A stretch of 64,000 nucleotides of DNA. Source: Cohnella cholangitidis. Its GTDB lineage: Bacteria > Bacillota > Bacilli > Paenibacillales > Paenibacillaceae. The DNA is taken from the NCBI RefSeq assembly GCF_014107495.1, contig NZ_CP041969.1, positions 2,815,501 through 2,879,500 of the forward strand. The letters run 5' to 3'. Every line of letters begins with the position of its first letter. Position 1 is the stretch's first letter. The notes beneath the pieces are model-generated. The model was not told where the DNA came from and did no database searches. It was given only the letters and a program-made list of their open reading frames with translations. Below are positions 50,394 through 59,121 of the stretch, piece by piece. The translations under genes and the position numbers were made by a program.

Positions 50394-51329
50394 TAGAATT
50401 TTTTGGGCTTCCTCACGAATTCGATTTCGGAAAGATTCGGGCTCCAACACTACTACGCCCGCTCCCCAGCCAAGCACCCACTGCAACAATTCATCCAGCT
50501 GGCGAACGCGTAAGACCACATCCAATCCATCTTGATGCTCTTTCATATCCTCTATGTAATGATAGTTCGATTCCTTCACCTTATCTGCGATGTCGTGGTT
50601 AAATCGAAGGCAGACTCGCAAGCGGCGATCATCTAAAGGGGTATATTCCCTTAAGTCAAAATGCTCCGGGAGTTCGAATCGTTCGTCCAGTTCGATAAGT
50701 TCAGCCATTCGGGACAACCGGAAATGGCGGATGTCTTGGCGAAGATCACACCGGGCCACAAGCATCCAAGCCCCTTCAACGAGTACAAGACCATAGGGAG
50801 CGGCGGTACGTTCGCTATGGCGGCTCCCCGTGGAATCCGTAAATCTTTTCGAATAATGAAAACTGATCTTTCGCCCATCTAATAGAGCTCGGCGGATCTT
50901 ATCGAGATTTTCCCTTTCGTTTGACGGAGCTGCCTGTTTGCCAGGATCGAGCAATCGCAGCGACTTGCGTATACGGGAGGTCTCGCTATGGACACTGTCT
51001 GATAGAGTGACCTCGATTTTCCTCCTAGCCACATTAGCTCTATCACGATAATCATCATCAAATCGTTGCTCGATAAATTCTGTTCCTATAAGCAAGGTCA
51101 CGGCTTCCTCTATTGTAAAACTGATCGGAGGTAGAAAATAACCCTCCATTAAGGAATACCCTGCGCCTGTAGTGCCTGTAATCGGAACGCCTGCTTCGCT
51201 GAGCGCCTGAATGTCGCGATAGATGGTCCTCACACTGGTTTCAAATCGTGCCGCCAAATCTTCGGCACGTACCACTTGCCTGCCTTGCAGCTCCAGCACG
51301 ATGGCCAACAAACGATCTGTTTTGTTCAT
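50382..51329 (-). CDS. YafY-type WYL-domain regulator
   Basis: A 315-residue regulator: HTH_11 domain (MNKTDRLLAIVLELQGRQVV, LAARFETSVRTIYRDIQALS), then a WYL domain (KISFHYSKRFTDSTGSRHSE, PYGLVLVEGAWMLVARCDLR) and a C-terminal WCX region (LDVVLRVRQLDELLQWVLGW). AGGGAGC precedes the ATG. The VOC gene follows on the same strand after a strong palindrome, repeating the regulator, palindrome, enzyme order of the WYL/DinB pair. Confidence 0.89.
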   Translation of the reverse strand: MNKTDRLLAIVLELQGRQVVRAEDLAARFETSVRTIYRDIQALSEAGVPITGTTGAGYSLMEGYFLPPISFTIEEAVTLLIGTEFIEQRFDDDYRDRANVARRKIEVTLSDSVHSETSRIRKSLRLLDPGKQAAPSNERENLDKIRRALLDGRKISFHYSKRFTDSTGSRHSERTAAPYGLVLVEGAWMLVARCDLRQDIRHFRLSRMAELIELDERFELPEHFDLREYTPLDDRRLRVCLRFNHDIADKVKESNYHYIEDMKEHQDGLDVVLRVRQLDELLQWVLGWGAGVVVLEPESFRNRIREEAQKILKRY

Positions 51330-51364
51330 TTTCTGCTCCCTTGAAACGTAATACTGTACAACAG

Positions 51365-51402
51365 AAACTTGCAGTTACTTTTGATACGGTTCAGCTTAAC
51401 GT
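51365..51402 (+). repeat. Dispersed palindromic repeat, copy C
   Basis: AAACTTGCAGTTACTTTTGA followed by TACGGTTCAGCTTAACG matches copy A with few changes. It lies just beyond the stop of the SDR gene at 51407. Confidence 0.8.
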
Positions 51403-51406
51403 TAAC

Positions 51407-52315
51407 TTATACTTCGTAGTGTACTCCAGTTAACTTTTCGGATAATAGCCAAAGCTTCTCCGCAAGCTGCGTGTCCAATGCCTTCTTGGGGAAATTTATA
51501 AACTTCGGTTTCTTAGCCTTTAGTGGATTCATTCCTAGCCCTACGTAATGATCTCCGATGACTGTCGAATCTGTCGCCGCAATAAGTGATGGCCAAGCTG
51601 ATTGATCAGGAGAAGTTCCGAATATTTTCATTAATAGCAGGCCGAATGCCTTGGTTCCCTTTGGTGAGTGTCTCCCGATCCCTGTAGGACTTGTACCGGG
51701 ATGTACTGCTATAGAAGTGATACCTTTCTTCTTTACACGTCGATTTAGTTCTCGAGCAAACAGTATGTTTGAAAGTTTCGAGCGATTGTATCCTGCCATT
51801 GGTCCGTAATTCTTGTCCATTTTCAAATCAGAAAAATCTATATCACCCATTTGAGCTGACTGCGCGCTTACTGTAACGATTCGACCGTGGTTCATTTCAA
51901 TTAACGGCAATAACAGACCTGTCAACGCGAAGTGTCCAAGATGATTGGTTCCGAAGTGCATTTCAAAACCATCTGCCGTCAGTTCACGAGTGGGAACTGC
52001 CATTACCCCAGCATTGTTGATGAGAATATCTATCCCTTTCACTTTTGCGAGGATCGTATCGGCAAAGCTTCGAACTGACTTCAAATCGGCCAAGTTTAAT
52101 GGCACAACCGATACTTGAACGTCTGATGCCGTTTGTTTCATCTTTATGATTGCTTCTTCCCCGCGCCTATGATCACGGCTTCCAATGATTACTTTAGCAC
52201 CGTGCTTCGCCAGTTCTAATGCCGTGTAATAACCTACCCCGCCATTACCTCCCGTCACGATAGCAGTTTTTCCCTTTAAGCTTGGAAGATCGTTCGGAGT
52301 CCAGTTCGATACCAT
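51407..52315 (-). CDS. SDR family oxidoreductase (retinol dehydrogenase-like)
   Basis: A 302-residue short-chain dehydrogenase: TAIVTGGNGGVGYYTALELA, ILINNAGVMAVPTRE, the serine motif VTVSAQSAQMG and YNRSKLSNILFARELN, the layout of the WWOX/retinol dehydrogenase branch. GGAGGAATAAATC precedes the ATG. It lies downstream of an NmrA-like gene (67 bases) in the same direction, probably in one operon under the TetR gene at 53141. Confidence 0.88.
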   Translation of the reverse strand: MVSNWTPNDLPSLKGKTAIVTGGNGGVGYYTALELAKHGAKVIIGSRDHRRGEEAIIKMKQTASDVQVSVVPLNLADLKSVRSFADTILAKVKGIDILINNAGVMAVPTRELTADGFEMHFGTNHLGHFALTGLLLPLIEMNHGRIVTVSAQSAQMGDIDFSDLKMDKNYGPMAGYNRSKLSNILFARELNRRVKKKGITSIAVHPGTSPTGIGRHSPKGTKAFGLLLMKIFGTSPDQSAWPSLIAATDSTVIGDHYVGLGMNPLKAKKPKFINFPKKALDTQLAEKLWLLSEKLTGVHYEV

Positions 52316-52382
52316 GATTTATTCCTCCAATAGGTTATTTTTTATATGTAAGGGGCCATTATTTCATGCAAGGCTGTTTCAG

Positions 52383-53015
52383 TCAGTCGTGAATAAACGA
52401 GGATTGCTTAATATAACGTGCATGTTCGACCGAATCGATCATGAAATTAGCCACGTCGGCACGAGAGATTTTGGCTAGCATGGAAGGAGAAAAAACACCG
52501 TGCTTATATCGCCCTTTGCCCGGCTCATTGGTGAGCCTCGGTGGCTGAACGATGGTCCAATCCAATTCGCTTTGCCGCACTATACCATCCTGTCTTTCTT
52601 TGTCGCGAAACTCTCGGAACGTTATTAACGAAGCCAGTTTTACAATCATCCTCATCCCAATTCCGAGTTGCTTCCTGCTTTCTCTGCTGGTGCCAAACCC
52701 CGTAAGAACGACCAGCCTCTTTACTTGATGCCTTCTCATCGCGTTCACAATTGAACGAGTCCCACGTAAGCAAATATCCGAAGGACTTCCTGCTGTAGCT
52801 CCTAAAGCTACAAACACCGCATCTTGACCCTCAACAGCCGAATCTACATCCTCTTCATTAAGCACATCGCCTTCTACGACTGTTAGTCCCTCCCTGGTAA
52901 ACGGGACTCGATCTGCGGCACGTACAAAAGCTTTAACGGAATGTCCTTTGTTGATTGTTTGGTCGATTAGCTGTAAGCCAGTACCCCCGCTAGCTCCAAA
53001 GACGGTAAATTTCAT
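52383..53015 (-). CDS. NmrA-like/atypical SDR NAD(P)-binding protein
   Basis: A 210-residue atypical short-chain dehydrogenase with the loop FTVFGASGGTGLQLIDQTIN and the substrate-side DAVFVALGATAG; KRLVVLTGFGTSR and the TIVQPPRL motif follow as in NAD(P)H-binding flavin-reductase-like proteins. Cofactor-dependent carbonyl or flavin reduction is likely. AGAGAGG precedes the ATG. An operator-like inverted repeat lies at 53052-53073, upstream of its start. Confidence 0.87.
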   Translation of the reverse strand: MKFTVFGASGGTGLQLIDQTINKGHSVKAFVRAADRVPFTREGLTVVEGDVLNEEDVDSAVEGQDAVFVALGATAGSPSDICLRGTRSIVNAMRRHQVKRLVVLTGFGTSRESRKQLGIGMRMIVKLASLITFREFRDKERQDGIVRQSELDWTIVQPPRLTNEPGKGRYKHGVFSPSMLAKISRADVANFMIDSVEHARYIKQSSFIHD

Positions 53016-53051
53016 AGTTATTTGCCTCTCTTTTATCTATATTTCACCTAT

Positions 53052-53073
53052 AATAAGTGAACGATCATTTATT
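53052..53073. promoter_or_regulatory. TetR operator before the NmrA-like/SDR operon
   Basis: The half-sites AATAAGTGA and TCATTTATT face each other across four bases. The same AATAAATG / CATTTATT pair is found in the promoter of the TetR gene at 53722-53739, so the TetR protein probably binds both. Confidence 0.72.
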
Positions 53074-53080
53074 ATTGGTG

Positions 53081-53109
53081 GAAAGAACAGCGATGCTACA
53101 GCATCGCTT
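53081..53109 (-). terminator. Terminator after the TetR gene
   Basis: AGCGATGC / GCATCGCT with loop TACA, followed on the minus strand by GTTCTTTCC. It separates the TetR gene from the downstream operon. Confidence 0.72.
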
Positions 53110-53140
53110 AAAATACTTTGTTATGCTCGGAATTATGGAT

Positions 53141-53713
53141 TTATGCCTTAATTGCGTCCCAGCTCATCTTGATGGCAGAATCTAATTGATTATTATCCAG
53201 TATGGTTCCGTTCTTTAAATGTGATTTCAACAATTCGGCTATTGGCAAGATGGAGTAAACTACGAGCATGTTAATCTCCTCCTTCTTCAAAAGCCCATGT
53301 CGAATGCCGTCATCAAACATCGCGAAGATCGGTTGAAACTGACTTGCCGTATCCTCTAAGCACCATTTCTGGGGTAAAGGTGAATTCATTATTTGCTCCA
53401 GAAACAAAAAATATGGTTTGAAGGATTGAATAAAATCAACATAGTTGCGGATGATAGCTTCGAATCGTTCGTGTAATGTTCGAGTATGATCCACTCCCTG
53501 AAACATTCTCTCGCTCATCATATCTTTAATCTTCAAGTAGGTCTTGTAGAGCAGATCCTCTTTGTTCTCATGGTAAATATAAATCGTCGCTGCCGATACA
53601 CTCGCTCTTTTGGCAATTTTGGATATCGACGTTTCTGAGAAACCAACCTCGTTAATTAGCTGTACTGTCGCGTCGAATATGGCTTCGACTTTGTTATCAT
53701 CTCTGTATCGCAT
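53141..53713 (-). CDS. TetR/AcrR family regulator, probably leaderless
   Basis: A 190-residue repressor: FSETSISKIAKRASVSAATI and YIYHENKEDLLYKTYLKIKD form the DNA-binding domain; the rest is a typical all-helical ligand domain. ATG 53713 is placed six bases after a TATTAT -10 box with TTGACA 17 bases upstream, so transcription should start at the codon itself; no Shine-Dalgarno site is seen, and the ATG at 53734 lies inside the promoter. The divergent MFS gene begins 1.6 kb away, so the SDR genes downstream are its more likely target. Confidence 0.86.
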   Translation of the reverse strand: MRYRDDNKVEAIFDATVQLINEVGFSETSISKIAKRASVSAATIYIYHENKEDLLYKTYLKIKDMMSERMFQGVDHTRTLHERFEAIIRNYVDFIQSFKPYFLFLEQIMNSPLPQKWCLEDTASQFQPIFAMFDDGIRHGLLKKEEINMLVVYSILPIAELLKSHLKNGTILDNNQLDSAIKMSWDAIKA

Positions 53714-53719
53714 GAAACA

Positions 53720-53748
53720 ATAATAAATGTTCATTTATTTATTGTCAA
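53720..53748 (-). promoter_or_regulatory. Promoter and operator of the TetR gene
   Basis: TTGACA (53748-53743), 17 bases, TATTAT (53725-53720) on the minus strand. The 18-base perfect palindrome AATAAATGTTCATTTATT (53722-53739) fills the spacer, so bound TetR would shut its own promoter. Confidence 0.85.
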
Positions 53749-53924
53749 CGATAAGAAATTGCTTGATTGGTTTGGGCTTTTCCTTTTTCCGAAAAAGCCC
53801 CAAAACTCATGTAACAATTGTATGTCTTCCTCCAGCAACACCCGCCCCCGGATACGTTAGGTAAGATAACGTTGTATATTTTGCTTCGTGTCGGCATGAA
53901 TCGGAACCAACTCCTATTATTAAT

Positions 53925-55322
53925 TTACTTGCCTGTGCTCGGTTCGTTCAATTGCCCTGAATACCGGAGCCGCACACTCATCAATACCAATACCAATGCG
54001 ATTACCGTGAGGAAAACCCCAAGCAGTCGAAATCCTGCGAAGTTGAACGCATCTCCCATAATGATGCCTGTCAATAACGAAGATAAAATCGTACCGAAGT
54101 ACCTCGATGTATTAAATAGTCCGGATGCCACACCGGCCATCTCTTTTGAAGAGCTCTTAAATAAAGCTGCCTGCATACCAACGGCGTTCAGCCCGTTGCT
54201 AAAACCGAATACAGCTAACGCCAGGCTCACAACGATAACTGGAGAAGTTTCCGTCCATGTCACGATCCATACCGAACCCAATGCCATCAGTAATGCCGAT
54301 ACGATCAATGACGGTCTAGGTCCCGATTTATCGACCCATTTTCCCGCTATGGGAGATGCCGCGATCGAGCTCAAGCCCAAGGTGAGCATCAGAATCCCTG
54401 TCTGGAATTCACTGACATGGCGTACCATTTGCAAGTAAGATGGAATCCCGAAAAAGAGCGCATAATGAAGCAAGTTAACGAGCATGTATTGAATATTGAC
54501 CCAAGTCATCGCCGGATATTTGGCGAAAGTGCGCAAAGGAATAAAGGGCGCCGTCGTTTTTAACTCATGTCGAACGAATGTCCCCAGCGCCACAAGGCCA
54601 ATCAATCCGACTATCATATTCCACATGGAGGCATGTCCGGATGATTTAACCGACAGCAAGCTGACAAGCAAGGCAACCAAACCAACTGCGAAGAGCAAAA
54701 TACCTGACACATCAATCACATCCAGCCATTTGCGAAATGACATATCGCGTGAGACCGACGCTGTCAGTCCGTCCTTGGGAATCATCTTCCAGGCCAGCAG
54801 ATAGCTTGCCACCACGAACGGAATATTGACGATGAAGATCGCAGGCCAGTCCCACCATTGAATCAATACCCCTCCGGCAAAGGGGCCTATTGCCGCCGCA
54901 CCGGATAGGAAAATCGACAAGCCGGCCAGCGCAGCCGCTTGCTTTTCTGTAATATGGACGCGTACAATCGCCATTCCAACCGCAATCAGCATACTCGTTC
55001 CGATCGATTGCACAATTCGGGACACGATAATCCATCCAAAATTCGGCGAAAATGGGGACATTATGGAAGAGATCAAAGAAACAACTAGACCAGCAAGAAA
55101 TATCTTCCTTCGGCCGAATAAATCACTAACCTTGCCCATGACAGGCTGGGCAATCGCACTGGCAATGTAAAAAGAAAAAACAATCCAGGAAACAGCCGTA
55201 AAATCAATGCTATACACATGTTGCAGTCTGGTGATAGCAACAGAAATCATTGAGGAATTTAACGGGTTTAGTAATATTCCCAATCCAACAGATATCATTA
55301 GCCACCTGCTGCGAGTGTTCAT
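53925..55322 (-). CDS. MFS transporter (EmrB/QacA type)
   Basis: A 465-residue exporter with about 14 spans. Span 1 has NPLNSSMISVAITRL, motif A is GKVSDLFGRRKIF, and the span-5 motif is SIFLSGAAAIGPFAGGVLIQ. It should expel drugs or toxic metabolites. AGGGGGGAC precedes the ATG. It is divergent from the LysR regulator at 55438 with 115 bases between; that regulator is the likely controller. Confidence 0.92.
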   Translation of the reverse strand: MNTRSRWLMISVGLGILLNPLNSSMISVAITRLQHVYSIDFTAVSWIVFSFYIASAIAQPVMGKVSDLFGRRKIFLAGLVVSLISSIMSPFSPNFGWIIVSRIVQSIGTSMLIAVGMAIVRVHITEKQAAALAGLSIFLSGAAAIGPFAGGVLIQWWDWPAIFIVNIPFVVASYLLAWKMIPKDGLTASVSRDMSFRKWLDVIDVSGILLFAVGLVALLVSLLSVKSSGHASMWNMIVGLIGLVALGTFVRHELKTTAPFIPLRTFAKYPAMTWVNIQYMLVNLLHYALFFGIPSYLQMVRHVSEFQTGILMLTLGLSSIAASPIAGKWVDKSGPRPSLIVSALLMALGSVWIVTWTETSPVIVVSLALAVFGFSNGLNAVGMQAALFKSSSKEMAGVASGLFNTSRYFGTILSSLLTGIIMGDAFNFAGFRLLGVFLTVIALVLVLMSVRLRYSGQLNEPSTGK

Positions 55323-55437
55323 TTTTTGTCCCCCCTTATGTTTGTTACATGAATATCATACTTGAAATCAATCATTTACTCTAACGCATTATATGTTATA
55401 TAATCATTGATCAGAAGGAATGATAGGAGGTTGGAAA

Positions 55438-56325
55438 GTGGAGCTGCTACAATTGCAATATTTTCTGGCGGTAGCTCGATTGGAACATGTGACCGAAGCT
55501 GCGCGAAGTCTACACGTAACCCAATCGTCGCTAAGCAAAACGATTCAACGCCTCGAAGAAGATTTGGGAGTCCCTCTATTTGATCGATCAGGAAGGAAAC
55601 TGCGATTGAATGAGTTTGGAAACAGATTCCTTCGCCGAGCGGAAAGAGCTTTGTTTGAATTGAAACAGGGGAAACAGGAGATTAACGATTTGTCCAATGC
55701 AGAATTTGGCACGCTTGAGCTGGCGGTAACTGCTGCAAGCAAATTGCCCCAGATTCTACGAGAATTTCTAAATAACCGGCCTAATATTCAATTTCATGTG
55801 CAAATGCTGACCACGCAGGAAATGATCACACTCTTACATCGAGGTGAAGTCGATTTTTGTTTGTCCTCCCCTCCGATCCAAGGAGAGGACATCGAATGTC
55901 AAGTTGTCTTCATAGATCCTATCCTTGTAGCTGTCCCTCTTGGGCATCGTTTGGCGGACCGAAGCAGCGTAGCCTTGACAGAACTTAAGGACGAATGCTT
56001 TGTCGGTGTAAAAAGAGGCTACGGCACACGCGATTTAGTGGACTCTATATGCAAATCGGCTGGATTTTATCTTAAATATGTGTATGAGGGGGATGAACCT
56101 ACAAGGTTAGTCAGTCTTGTAGAAGCCGAAATCGGCCTTGCCTTCATACCAAGCACAGCCAAGATGTCATGGGAAAAGATCAAATATATACCGGTTGAAA
56201 ATCACGAACTGGTACGCGAAATCGCTTTGCTATGGCATAAGAGTCGGTACATGTCACAAGCTGCTCTGGATTTTCGCAAGGTCGTTCTGGATTATTTCGA
56301 GGTGCTATCCAAGCAGTCCATTTAA
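55438..56325 (+). CDS. LysR family transcriptional regulator
   Basis: A 295-residue LysR regulator: the winged helix LQYFLAVARLEHVTEAARSL, HVTQSSLSKTIQRLEEDLGV is followed by the periplasmic-binding-protein-like effector domain (LELAVTAASKLPQILREFLN through VSLVEAEIGLAFIPST). I start it at GTG 55438, at a good distance from AGGAGG; an upstream ATG at 55423 overlaps that site. It is divergent from the MFS exporter and probably activates it on binding the export substrate. Confidence 0.9.
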   Translation: MELLQLQYFLAVARLEHVTEAARSLHVTQSSLSKTIQRLEEDLGVPLFDRSGRKLRLNEFGNRFLRRAERALFELKQGKQEINDLSNAEFGTLELAVTAASKLPQILREFLNNRPNIQFHVQMLTTQEMITLLHRGEVDFCLSSPPIQGEDIECQVVFIDPILVAVPLGHRLADRSSVALTELKDECFVGVKRGYGTRDLVDSICKSAGFYLKYVYEGDEPTRLVSLVEAEIGLAFIPSTAKMSWEKIKYIPVENHELVREIALLWHKSRYMSQAALDFRKVVLDYFEVLSKQSI

Positions 56326-56604
56326 TCTTACAGCAAAGATGCATACTTATTAGATTGGCCAGTAAGAGGGTTGAATAGCCTTAATCAAATAGAAACAAAA
56401 ACTCCATGCGCTGAGGGATTGGAACTGCTACGCCCGGTAAATCAGAGCGTTCAACACGTCGTCAATTTTACGCTCATGGGCGATCATGCCGAAGATCATC
56501 CATATGTCAATACTCACTTCATGGATAATTAGAATATTTAAGACATTTAGAACAAAATAAACGCCCGAAGGTATGATCTACTCAACAGCTGAAGTCACGA
56601 AAAT
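56326..56604. other. Intergenic stretch with a possible gene fragment
   Basis: No intact gene is visible here. On the minus strand, 56520-56428 reads EVSIDIWMIFGMIAHERKID then DVLNALIYRA and stops, which looks like the end of a lost gene, but I cannot name the family. The remainder leads into repeat copy F. Confidence 0.3.
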
Positions 56605-56685
56605 TTCGCCCTACTTGTGATAAGGTTCACCGTATCATCTATAGAACGAAATCGAAAGGCACCCTATAGTGGGGTGCCCTTCGTA
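56605..56685 (+). repeat. Dispersed palindromic repeat, copy F, with terminator
   Basis: TCGCCCTACTTGTGATAAGG, TTCACCGTATCATCTATAGA and ACGAAATCG, then the hairpin AAGGCACCC / GGGTGCCCTT (56656-56681). It is the close twin of copy E after the SLH gene. It lies downstream of the quinone-reductase-like gene, read from the other strand. Confidence 0.82.
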
Positions 56686-56716
56686 GATCTTATTTTTATC
56701 GTGGAAGCTTGGCGGC

Positions 56717-57700
56717 TTAGAAATCATCTATAATATTCTGCCGAACGCTCAAAACCACGTTGCCTTTTTTATGACCCTGCTCCACGTAGCGGTGAGCTTC
56801 CGCCGCTTGCTCCAGCGAATAACGGCGGTCAACGACCGAACGCAACGTGCCGGCCTCGATCAGTTCCTTCAAGTAAATCAAGTCTTTGGCGCTTTCCTTC
56901 ATTGTTTCGCCAATCACCTTCTTGCCGCTCGTCAAGTTGATCCATAAACCTCGAACGATTAGCAATGGGCTTACTTGGACCGCTTGCAAGTAGTACCCTC
57001 CAGGTGTCAGAAGCTTGATGCAAACCTTGAATGGACTCTTCCCAACCGTATCGAAAATAATATCGTAAGCCGGACCGCCATCCGAGAACCGTTCTTTCGT
57101 ATAATCGATAATACGGTCGGCACCGAGCGATCTTACTAACTCCACATTCGATGTGCTGCATACTCCGGTCACTTCCGCGCCGAAATGCTTGGCCAACTGC
57201 ACCGCATATGTCCCGACGCTGCCTGAAGCGCCATAGACGAGCACTCTGCTGCCACGCCGGATGTTGCCCTTCCGGAGAAAATGCAAGGCCGTACAGGCGC
57301 CGACCGGAACCGCGGCCGCCTCCTCGAACGTCATGTTCACCGGCATCGGCGCGACACTTCCCGTCTCCGGCAGGCATTTGTATTCGGCATACGCACCGAA
57401 ACTGGCACCACAGGCGGCATACACGGCATCTCCTGGCTTGAATCGAGTAACGCTTTGGCCCGTCGATTCGACTACGCCGGCTAATTCGAATCCAAGAATC
57501 TTGATTCGTTTCGGTCTCCATAAACCGTTGAATAGCCGTGCCAGGAAAGGATCTGCCTTACGTAATCGCCAATCCCCCGCTGCGGCAGTTGCCGCATAAA
57601 CCTTAATCAGGATCTCGTCGTCTTGCGTTACCGGCTTGGCGACCTCCCGCAGCTGCAAGACATCCGGTGGCCCATACCGCTCGTATACGATTGCTTTCAT
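56717..57700 (-). CDS. NAD(P)-dependent quinone oxidoreductase-like protein (zinc-free MDR)
   Basis: A 327-residue medium-chain reductase: [46 protein letters not shown] and the cofactor loop [20 protein letters not shown]. The zinc ligands of alcohol dehydrogenases are absent, as in quinone oxidoreductases and enoyl reductases. I start it at 57700 after GGAGGGGGAGAA; the frame stays open upstream but has no site. It is the last of a minus-strand run behind the MalT-like regulator: small protein, membrane protein, then this gene. Confidence 0.88.
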   Translation of the reverse strand: MKAIVYERYGPPDVLQLREVAKPVTQDDEILIKVYAATAAAGDWRLRKADPFLARLFNGLWRPKRIKILGFELAGVVESTGQSVTRFKPGDAVYAACGASFGAYAEYKCLPETGSVAPMPVNMTFEEAAAVPVGACTALHFLRKGNIRRGSRVLVYGASGSVGTYAVQLAKHFGAEVTGVCSTSNVELVRSLGADRIIDYTKERFSDGGPAYDIIFDTVGKSPFKVCIKLLTPGGYYLQAVQVSPLLIVRGLWINLTSGKKVIGETMKESAKDLIYLKELIEAGTLRSVVDRRYSLEQAAEAHRYVEQGHKKGNVVLSVRQNIIDDF

Positions 57701-57809
57701 TTCTCCCCCTCCATTTCTGTGGTCCCAGTTCCGCGCGGGTGTAATGCATTTTCCTTTTTTCTTGTTGTTTCTTCGAGTTGTTACGGGGGCGACCTCTTTT
57801 ATTCTCATA

Positions 57810-58511
57810 TCAGGCTTTCTCACGCCGTTTGGACCAGACCGAGTACCCCAACCAAGCCAGACCCAACCCTACCGGCACCGCCAGTATCCGATCGTACGGG
57901 TGATGGATCAGCGAAGACAGCGGGAGGGGCAGAAGGGTCCCGATGGTAAGCAGACCGGCAGCCCAGCGCGACAGAATGCCTGCGCGGAGCGTAGCGATAC
58001 CGAACAGCAGCCCGCCGAGCAAATACAAGCCCCCTGTTACCGAATAGATCGTTTCGAGGTATCCGACATTGTTATCGCCAACATTGCCGCTTGGAATTCC
58101 CAACATGCCCTCGACAAAGGTTGGCGATTCGGCAGCGAGCGGTGGCGAGACAAAGGCTTCGATGAATTGAAAAGCCATTGTGAGCGCATAGAAGTTGCTC
58201 AACAGGAGATAACCGGCCAAACCGAGCCAACCGGCCTTCTCCACTTGCCTTGCGTAGATCCCCGTTACGCCGAATATGCCCAGAAAGCACATGGCGACGC
58301 CCAAGTAGTGAACAATGGCCCATCGACCGGTGTTGACTGACGAAAGAATATCGGCAGGATGGATCGTCTGAACGACAATAAACAGGATCCCTGCCAGCAT
58401 AGCGGCTATACCTGCGAAACGGATAAGATTCGGGGTTGTAATAGCGGCTCGCCGATTGGTTTGCATATGCTCGCTCCCCTTTAGAACTGCGGAAGGTTGA
58501 TTCGTTGTCAT
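57810..58511 (-). CDS. Membrane protein of unknown function, DUF4386-like
   Basis: A 233-residue integral membrane protein with six predicted spans ([80 protein letters not shown] and two more). It resembles DUF4386-type proteins, but I cannot assign a function. AAAGGAGACAAACAT precedes ATG 58511. The upstream small gene would end at TGA overlapping this ATG if one base were restored, so the two were translationally coupled. Confidence 0.78.
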   Translation of the reverse strand: MTTNQPSAVLKGSEHMQTNRRAAITTPNLIRFAGIAAMLAGILFIVVQTIHPADILSSVNTGRWAIVHYLGVAMCFLGIFGVTGIYARQVEKAGWLGLAGYLLLSNFYALTMAFQFIEAFVSPPLAAESPTFVEGMLGIPSGNVGDNNVGYLETIYSVTGGLYLLGGLLFGIATLRAGILSRWAAGLLTIGTLLPLPLSSLIHHPYDRILAVPVGLGLAWLGYSVWSKRREKA

Positions 58512-58821
58512 ATGTTTGTCTCCTTTTTTTCGAATGATTAGGATCTTTGTTCTCGTTGCTATTCGGACCATTCGCCTGATTGGGATCAAGCTGGAGGACC
58601 GAGACCAAAGGCAAGCCGAGATCGCGAACTTTCCTGAGCACGCCGTGCAATGCGGGCTGATCGACCACCTGAACAGTGAGGATGGTTGTTCCGTCGCTTT
58701 CGTGGGTGAGGCTTAGCCCCTCGAACCTATAAATCCACCGGTCATCAAGGTGACCCTTGAGTCGAATTTCATACAGATCGGAGTTGTAATGTTCCTCTCT
58801 GGAACCGTGTGTTTCACTCAT
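58508..58821 (-). CDS. Small conserved protein next to MalT-like regulator, probable single-base frameshift
   Basis: About 80 N-terminal residues form a compact domain (DLYEIRLKGHLDDRWIYRFE, TILTVQVVDQPALHGVLRKV, RDLGLPLVSV) common as a stand-alone protein of 85-105 residues beside MalT-like regulators. As written the frame does not stop but runs on to 58072 through the next gene with unnatural sequence. At an A7 run (58524-58530) one more A would give an ending KKKETNI and a TGA at 58510-58508 overlapping the next ATG (ATGA). I therefore give the restored end. Role unknown. Confidence 0.72.
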
Positions 58822-59013
58822 CTTTTACCTCCTTCATGTTCCTCCCGCGGAAGCATCTCCAAGTCATTTCTTAACTACCGTCACCGACTTCCTTGCTTCT
58901 TCACGTAGTTGCAACCACATAACGCAAAGGAATAATGAAAGAAAAATAAAGACCAATAAGGTGGATGTATTCCTTGCATAATCAAAAATACACGTACATA
59001 GGGTGAGACTGCA

Positions 59014-59029
59014 TCACCACATGTGGTGA
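59014..59029. promoter_or_regulatory. Perfect palindrome, candidate MalT-like or LuxR operator
   Basis: TCACCACATGTGGTGA is self-complementary and followed six bases later by another GTGGTGAT half-site. It lies about 190 bases upstream of the small-protein operon start, where an activator of the MalT kind could act. Confidence 0.5.
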
Positions 59030-59065
59030 GTGACGTGGTGATTTTTTCAACAAGGGACTTGCTGA

Positions 59066-59100
59066 AAATAAAAAAACGCCCGGCAATTGTGCCAGAGCGT
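59066..59100 (-). terminator. Terminator after the MalT-like regulator gene
   Basis: On the minus strand, CGCTCTGGCA / TGCCGGGCG pairs with two wobbles and one bulge, followed by TTTTTTTATTTT. It begins about 20 bases after the stop codon. Confidence 0.85.
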
Positions 59101-59121
59101 GGGGGGATGAACTATTCAAGC

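Larger units (their letters stand above)
58822..59121. other. Intergenic region with palindrome, after the MalT-like gene
   Basis: This 300-base gap separates the MalT-like gene end from the small-protein operon and must hold that operon's promoter. It contains the perfect 16-base palindrome TCACCACATGTGGTGA (59014-59029) with a further GTGGTGAT at 59035-59042, a candidate operator. The terminator of the MalT-like gene occupies 59066-59100. No gene is visible. Confidence 0.6.

Noticed and set aside
58072..58507. Long minus-strand extension of the small protein at 58821 into the membrane protein gene.
   Set aside because: The sequence after residue 95 is rich in R, S, C and H as expected of a shadow frame; a lost A explains it better.
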